From Soonwooa sp023440705 (GTDB lineage: Bacteria; Bacteroidota; Bacteroidia; Flavobacteriales; Weeksellaceae): a DNA stretch of 64,000 nucleotides. The stretch is taken from the NCBI GenBank assembly GCA_023440705.1, contig JAEXRP010000110.1:1-64000 (forward strand), given 5' to 3'. The notes below the pieces were generated by a model. That model saw only the letters and a list, made by a program, of their open reading frames with translations. It made no database searches and had not been told where the DNA came from. Positions 60,029-64,000 of this stretch are shown here, one piece after another (position 1 is the first letter of the stretch; every line of letters begins with the position of its first letter). The translations under genes were made by a program, and so were the position numbers.

Positions 60029-60158
60029 AATTTTAAATTTATTAACAATGTTATGATATAAAGAACTTGTTAAAGTTAAATTAACATTCGATAAAAATAA
60101 ATAAATATTCTATACCAACAAGTATTTTTCAATTAATGATTCAAAAAGTAATATGCAT

Positions 60159-62078
60159 CTAATACAACTTTTTGTTAATCACACGATTCATATAATCTTG
60201 ATACCAAGCTTTTACCTTCATCATATCCAATTCTTGCTGCTTAGATTTTGGTTTGTTAATTTGATTATTAGTCAATCCTAAATCAGTTTTATCATAGATT
60301 CCCGTTACTTCTTTTCCATTGAAAGTATAAATAAAATCCCCAATAATCATTTGCTCTTGGATAGAATCAGAATTCACAATAATGCTCGGCTCATTTTTAT
60401 CAGAAACCAAACTTCTTCCCCAACTTCGGATTGGCTTATTGTATCCCATCAAATCTGCTAAAGTTGGATAAATATCAATCTGTTGGACAAAATCTTTATT
60501 AACACCTTGAAGATTATATTTCGGGTTTGGAGAATAAAACAACAACGGAATTGCAAAGCGATTCATTGTTTTTTGATATTCTGGATAATGGATCATATTG
60601 GTATGATCCGCCGTAATCACAAAAATCGTGTTTTGATACCAAGGTTTTTTGGAAGCGGTTTCAAAAAACTTTTTCAGAGACAAATCCGTGTATTGAATAG
60701 GTTCGTGGATTGCCAAAGGTCCTTTTTTAAATTTACCCTTATATTGTTCTGGAATCTTAAAAGGATCATGCGATGATGCTGTGAAAATGGTTGATAAAAA
60801 AGGTTGTTGTTTCCCAATATTATTTGCAAAATACTGGAAAAAAGGTTCATCCCAAATTGACCAAATTCCGTCAAAATCTTTATCATTATTATATTCGTCT
60901 TTTCCGAAATAATGTTTAAAACCTAAAATATTTCCAAATCCTAAAAAGCCCATCGAGCCATTTGGTGCACCGTGATAAAAACTTGTGTCGTAACCCAAAT
61001 CATTAGCGACAGAAACAATCGACTGAATTTTTTGGTTAGAATATGGCGACGACGTAAAAGCATCCGTCAAACTCGGAATCCCCGCCAAGACAGAACTCAT
61101 CCCATGAATCGACTGGCGACCATTAGCAAAAGCATTAGTAAAGATCAAACTATGTTGCGCCAAACTATCTACAAAAGGTGTGTAGGACACATAATCTTTG
61201 ATATTTGTTTCTTTATTAAATGCACCTGAATATTCTTTTCCGAAACTTTCAACAATAAAAATAACAACATTAGGTCGCGATTCAACTTGTCGATTGTAAT
61301 GTTTGTAAGGCTGAATTTCCTTTTCAATAAAGGATTCATCAACGAAATGAACAATTTTAAAACTGTTCGTATTTATCGTTCTGAAAAACGAAAAAACACT
61401 ATTAAGAACAACATTGGCTAAAGTTGGATTCTTTACATGTTTGTTTGCGTCCACCAAATTAATCGGTCGCGTACTATGTCTAAAATCGCCACGAATACCA
61501 CCAACAACCAAAACCGCAGTTCCGCACAATATCAAAATGCTCGAAATAAAATACACCACTAAATTCTGTGGTTTGCGATATTGGACTTTAACACGTTTAT
61601 ACAAAAACACCCAAAGTGCCATGCACAACACAAAACTTATCAAAACCATCGGATTCTGAATTGTTGAATTCAAAAAAACCTTGGTTAAATTGCTTTCGTG
61701 CTCAACAACAGAAAGTACCGAAGATGTCAAACGCGATTGACTGAATCTGAAATAAACAAAATCTCCAAAATTGAAAGAAAACGCAATCCCATTTGTGATA
61801 AAATACCACCAAAACAAAAACTTCTGATATCCCGCTTTTGAATTAATAATAATTGGAATTAAACTCAACAATATAAACACCGAATTGACATACAAAATCG
61901 CGGTCGTATCGAAGGCTGTCCCATGATAAGCAATATTAAAATAATCACCAATGCTATCGATTTTTAGCAAGTCTCGGTTAAAAAACCAAAACAAAAATCT
62001 CGCAATTTGATAAAAAAAGTAAACCAAAAAAAGGCGATACATCAGGATTAAAAACTCCTGCCATCTTATTTCTTTCAT
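60159..62078 (-). CDS. LTA synthase-like (sulfatase-fold) membrane protein
   Basis: This 639-residue protein has about five N-terminal membrane helices (residues 10-200) and a sulfatase/alkaline-phosphatase-fold catalytic domain. That domain has 'NVVIFIVESFGKEYSGAFN' (metal-binding Glu and the usual nucleophile position, where Ser is seen rather than Thr), 'FYHGAPNGSMGFLGFG', 'TIFTASSHDPFKIPEQ' and 'FVITADHTNMIHYPEY'. Bacteroidota lack lipoteichoic acid, so a phosphoglycerol- or phosphoethanolamine-transfer role on a surface glycan or lipid is more likely. A later ATG at 62042 (MYRLFLVYFF) is an alternative start that would give a leader to the promoter at 62083-62111. Confidence 0.88.
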   Translation of the reverse strand: MKEIRWQEFLILMYRLFLVYFFYQIARFLFWFFNRDLLKIDSIGDYFNIAYHGTAFDTTAILYVNSVFILLSLIPIIINSKAGYQKFLFWWYFITNGIAFSFNFGDFVYFRFSQSRLTSSVLSVVEHESNLTKVFLNSTIQNPMVLISFVLCMALWVFLYKRVKVQYRKPQNLVVYFISSILILCGTAVLVVGGIRGDFRHSTRPINLVDANKHVKNPTLANVVLNSVFSFFRTINTNSFKIVHFVDESFIEKEIQPYKHYNRQVESRPNVVIFIVESFGKEYSGAFNKETNIKDYVSYTPFVDSLAQHSLIFTNAFANGRQSIHGMSSVLAGIPSLTDAFTSSPYSNQKIQSIVSVANDLGYDTSFYHGAPNGSMGFLGFGNILGFKHYFGKDEYNNDKDFDGIWSIWDEPFFQYFANNIGKQQPFLSTIFTASSHDPFKIPEQYKGKFKKGPLAIHEPIQYTDLSLKKFFETASKKPWYQNTIFVITADHTNMIHYPEYQKTMNRFAIPLLFYSPNPKYNLQGVNKDFVQQIDIYPTLADLMGYNKPIRSWGRSLVSDKNEPSIIVNSDSIQEQMIIGDFIYTFNGKEVTGIYDKTDLGLTNNQINKPKSKQQELDMMKVKAWYQDYMNRVINKKLY

Positions 62079-62082
62079 CTTG

Positions 62083-62111
62083 CAAAATTACATTTTTTAC
62101 ACGTTCAGCAA
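62083..62111 (-). promoter_or_regulatory. Promoter of the LTA synthase-like gene
   Basis: Minus-strand TTG (62109-62111), 18 bp, TAATTTTG (62083-62090). The -7 element ends 4 bp before the first ATG, so either that mRNA is leaderless or translation begins at the later ATG (62042). Confidence 0.6.
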
Positions 62112-62144
62112 GTATTTCCTGACTTTTCTTCTTGCAAATTGTCA

Positions 62145-62173
62145 TTGTCCAATATCAATATTTTGTACTTTTG
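62145..62173 (+). promoter_or_regulatory. Promoter of pssA, close to the start codon
   Basis: TTG 62145-62147, 18 bp, TACTTTTG 62166-62173. The element ends 4 bp before the pssA ATG at 62178, so the transcript would begin at or near the A of the ATG. Confidence 0.55.
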
Positions 62174-62177
62174 TGCT

Positions 62178-62912
62178 ATGAACTTTATTAAAAATAATCT
62201 TGCCAATGCCTTTACGCTCGGCAACTTGTTCTCTGGCTGCGTCGGGATCATCCATTTGTTGAACAACGACTACCAGACGACTGCGCTCTGCATTATCATT
62301 TCGTTGGTATTGGATTTCTTCGATGGTTTTGTAGCACGAGCGCTAAAATCCAATAGCGATCTTGGTGTCCAGTTGGATTCTTTGGCTGATATGGTAAGTT
62401 TCGGATTTTTGCCAGGCGTTGTCCTTTACAAATTTTTAGAATCTTATGGTAACACAGCATTTGGAATCGATTTCCCTTTTGAATTAAAATATTTAGGCTT
62501 TTTTGTTACGCTTTTTTCTTGTTTGCGATTGGCTATTTTCAATCTGGACGAAGACCAAAAATATTATTTCAAAGGTCTTAATACGCCGACTAATACCGTT
62601 TTCCTTTTTGGATTATATTATATCGCTCAACAACATTCTAGCACAGGATTTTTTAATGCTGAACAATTAAACAATCTTTTGTCACCAGCAGTTTTAATAA
62701 TATTGATAGCACTTTGTAGTTGGCTGTTGATAAGTCCAATTAAGATGATTTCGATGAAGTTTAAATCGATGAAACTAGAAGACAACTATCCAAAAGTTGC
62801 ATTATTAATTGGTGGTATTATTTTATTAATTGCTTTAGGCGTTAATGCAATTCCGCTTTTGGTTGTGTATTATATTTTAATTTCTTTGGTGTTTCAGAAA
62901 CAACTTAAATAG
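62178..62912 (+). CDS. pssA: CDP-diacylglycerol-serine O-phosphatidyltransferase
   Basis: This protein has 244 residues from the ATG at 62178 (MNFIKNNLANAFTLGNLFSG), the usual start of the family; the frame extends 13 codons upstream from a TTG that overlaps the promoter. It has 6-8 membrane helices and the CDP-alcohol phosphotransferase motif DG-x2-AR-x8-G-x3-D-x3-D, read in 'DGFVARALKSN' and 'GVQLDSLAD' (about residues 47-72). It makes phosphatidylserine, the precursor of phosphatidylethanolamine. A start codon at or near the transcription start suggests leaderless translation. Confidence 0.92.
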   Translation: MNFIKNNLANAFTLGNLFSGCVGIIHLLNNDYQTTALCIIISLVLDFFDGFVARALKSNSDLGVQLDSLADMVSFGFLPGVVLYKFLESYGNTAFGIDFPFELKYLGFFVTLFSCLRLAIFNLDEDQKYYFKGLNTPTNTVFLFGLYYIAQQHSSTGFFNAEQLNNLLSPAVLIILIALCSWLLISPIKMISMKFKSMKLEDNYPKVALLIGGIILLIALGVNAIPLLVVYYILISLVFQKQLK

Positions 62913-62995
62913 TTAAATTAAATTTGAGATTTGAAGTTCAAGATTTGATATTCATAAATCTTAAATAAAAAATTGTAAATCTTAAATAAATAAAA

Positions 62996-63760
62996 ATGAA
63001 TTTAAAACTGCATAAACCGCTTTGTGTTTTCGATCTCGAAACAACAGGCACCAACGTATCGACAGACAGAATTGTAGAAATTTCGATTCTAAAAGTTAAT
63101 CCCGACGCATCCAAAGAAACCAAAACTTGGCTTGTTAATCCTGGTATGCCGATTCCAGAACCTGCGAGTTTGGTACACGGCATCTACGACAAAGACGTGA
63201 TGAATGCGCCAATCTTTAAAGATATTGCACCCAAAGTTTTAGAAATGATAAAAGATTCAGACTTGGGAGGCTTCAACTCCAATCGTTTTGACATTCCTGT
63301 TTTGGCGGAAGAATTATTACGTGCTGGGATGGATTTCGATTTAACAAAACATAAATTTGTTGATGCACAAACGATTTTCTTTAAAAAAGAACCTCGTAAT
63401 CTTGGCGCTGCTTATCAATTCTACTGTGGAAAAACCTTAGAAAACGCACATTCTGCTGAGGCTGATACTTTGGCAACTTTCGAAGTTTTGGATGCACAAA
63501 TTGGAAAATATGATGATCTTCCGAATGATATTTTAGGTTTAAGCGAATATTCTTACCATCAAAAAAACGCAGATTTAGCAGGTTTTATCGGTTTTAATGA
63601 CAAGAATGAAGAAATCTTCAACTTCGGAAAATACAAAGGACAAACTGTGAAAAGTGTTTTCCAAAAAGATCACGGGTATTATGGCTGGCTTCAAAACGCT
63701 GACTTCCCATTGTACACGAAGAAAATCTGGACAAAAATTCAATTAATGAGCAAGTTTTAA
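62996..63760 (+). CDS. DEDDh-family 3'-5' exonuclease (DnaQ-like)
   Basis: This 254-residue protein has an N-terminal RNase T/DnaQ exonuclease domain: 'CVFDLETTGTN' (D13, E15), 'GGFNSNRFDIPVLAEEL' with the second Asp, and 'NAHSAEADTLAT' with the His and final Asp (DEDDh type). The C-terminal 75 residues ('IFNFGKYKGQTVKSVFQKDH', 'GYYGWLQNADFPL') form a small domain common in Bacteroidota homologues of the epsilon subunit. It removes 3' nucleotides and may proofread or act in repair. It lies 83 bp after pssA on the same strand. Confidence 0.92.
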   Translation: MNLKLHKPLCVFDLETTGTNVSTDRIVEISILKVNPDASKETKTWLVNPGMPIPEPASLVHGIYDKDVMNAPIFKDIAPKVLEMIKDSDLGGFNSNRFDIPVLAEELLRAGMDFDLTKHKFVDAQTIFFKKEPRNLGAAYQFYCGKTLENAHSAEADTLATFEVLDAQIGKYDDLPNDILGLSEYSYHQKNADLAGFIGFNDKNEEIFNFGKYKGQTVKSVFQKDHGYYGWLQNADFPLYTKKIWTKIQLMSKF

Positions 63761-63798
63761 TCTTGCTTTTTTATTTTAATTAAACTTAAAATCAAGAC

Positions 63799-64000
63799 AT
63801 GAAAATCATTTGTATAGGTCGTAACTATTCCGAACACGCTAAAGAACTTGGCAACGAAGTCCCTGAAAATCCAGTAATTTTTATTAAACCTGATACAGCA
63901 GTTCTAAAAAAAGATACAGATTTCTACATTCCCGAATTTAGTAATGACGTTCATTATGAATTAGAAGTTGTCGTGAAAATTTCAAAAGGCGGAAAATACA
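63799..64000 (+). CDS. Fumarylacetoacetate hydrolase family protein (5' part)
   Basis: The ATG at 63799 opens a frame that runs off the window after about 67 codons. The start 'MKIICIGRNYSEHAKELGNE' with 'NPVIFIKPDTAVL' and 'DVHYELEVVVKI' is the N-terminal signature of FAH-family hydrolases (YcgM-like), where the Glu pair contributes to the metal site. Such enzymes cleave carbon-carbon bonds of acylpyruvates. It follows the exonuclease gene after 38 bp and may be co-transcribed. The catalytic C-terminal part is outside the window. Confidence 0.9.
   Translation, partial: MKIICIGRNYSEHAKELGNEVPENPVIFIKPDTAVLKKDTDFYIPEFSNDVHYELEVVVKISKGGKY

Overview
The window reads as a chromosomal segment of a low-GC Bacteroidota, most likely a flavobacterium of the Chryseobacterium/Weeksellaceae group. 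Four things support this: promoters of the TTG-N18..21-TAnnTTTG type; a type IX secretion C-terminal domain; an rpoC gene followed by a DUF3467 gene; and the gene order rpsU, xerC, hpf/raiA, tRNA-Thr-Tyr-Gly-Thr, tuf, tRNA-Trp, secE, nusG, rplKAJL, rpoBC. The species cannot be named from the sequence alone.

Region 1 (1-3.5 kb) is gene-poor and repeat-rich. It holds a heptanucleotide microsatellite, a GC-rich structured element (family A, copy A1), a gene remnant, a DUF6266-like gene, a 1.4-kb array of hairpin repeats (family B, array B1) and a small helix-turn-helix gene. Region 2 (3.6-21.9 kb, all minus strand) is a Wzx/Wzy-type capsule or exopolysaccharide locus. In transcription order it has a beta-barrel protein, Wza-like exporter, Wzc-like tyrosine kinase, Wzx flippase, GT2, GT2, acyltransferase (frameshifted), GT4, acyltransferase, GT4, EpsG/Wzy-like polymerase, GT2, GT4, GNAT, polysaccharide deacetylase and a CapK/PaaK-like adenylate-forming enzyme. 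Region 3 (22.2-23.2 kb) carries a second, tandem B array (B2) and a second A element (A2). The polysaccharide locus is therefore bracketed as A-B-[locus]-B-A, with all repeats in the same orientation.

Region 4 (23.3-30.5 kb) holds rpmE2 (L31), a small membrane protein, a 1388-residue BspA-type LRR/beta-helix surface protein with a T9SS domain, glyA and a DUF3467 gene. Region 5 (30.5-47.1 kb, minus strand) is the transcription/translation core: rpoC, rpoB, rplL, rplJ, rplA, rplK, nusG, secE, tRNA-Trp and tuf. It is interrupted by tex (between rplL and rpoB) and by a polytopic membrane protein gene (between nusG and rplK). Region 6 (47.2-55.8 kb) is a response regulator/histidine kinase/TolC/adaptor/CzcA-type RND metal-efflux set plus a frameshifted DUF4468 gene. 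It separates tuf from the tRNA-Thr-Tyr-Gly-Thr cluster at 56.0-56.5 kb.

Region 7 (56.7-64 kb) carries hpf/raiA, xerC, rpsU, a fourth A element, pdhB, a DUF2147 gene, an LTA-synthase-like sulfatase-fold protein, pssA, a DEDD exonuclease and the start of a fumarylacetoacetate hydrolase-family gene cut by the window edge.

The most notable novelty is repeat family A. Its three full copies (158-167 nt) keep short conserved blocks while their helices differ by compensating changes, as expected of a branched structured RNA. The second is family B, whose hairpins are spaced at one or two times about 92-94 bp. The nested arrangement of both families around the capsule locus suggests a route for exchange or loss of that locus. 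Two single-base homopolymer frameshifts (near 13,750 and 55,665) could be real, phase-variable or sequencing errors.
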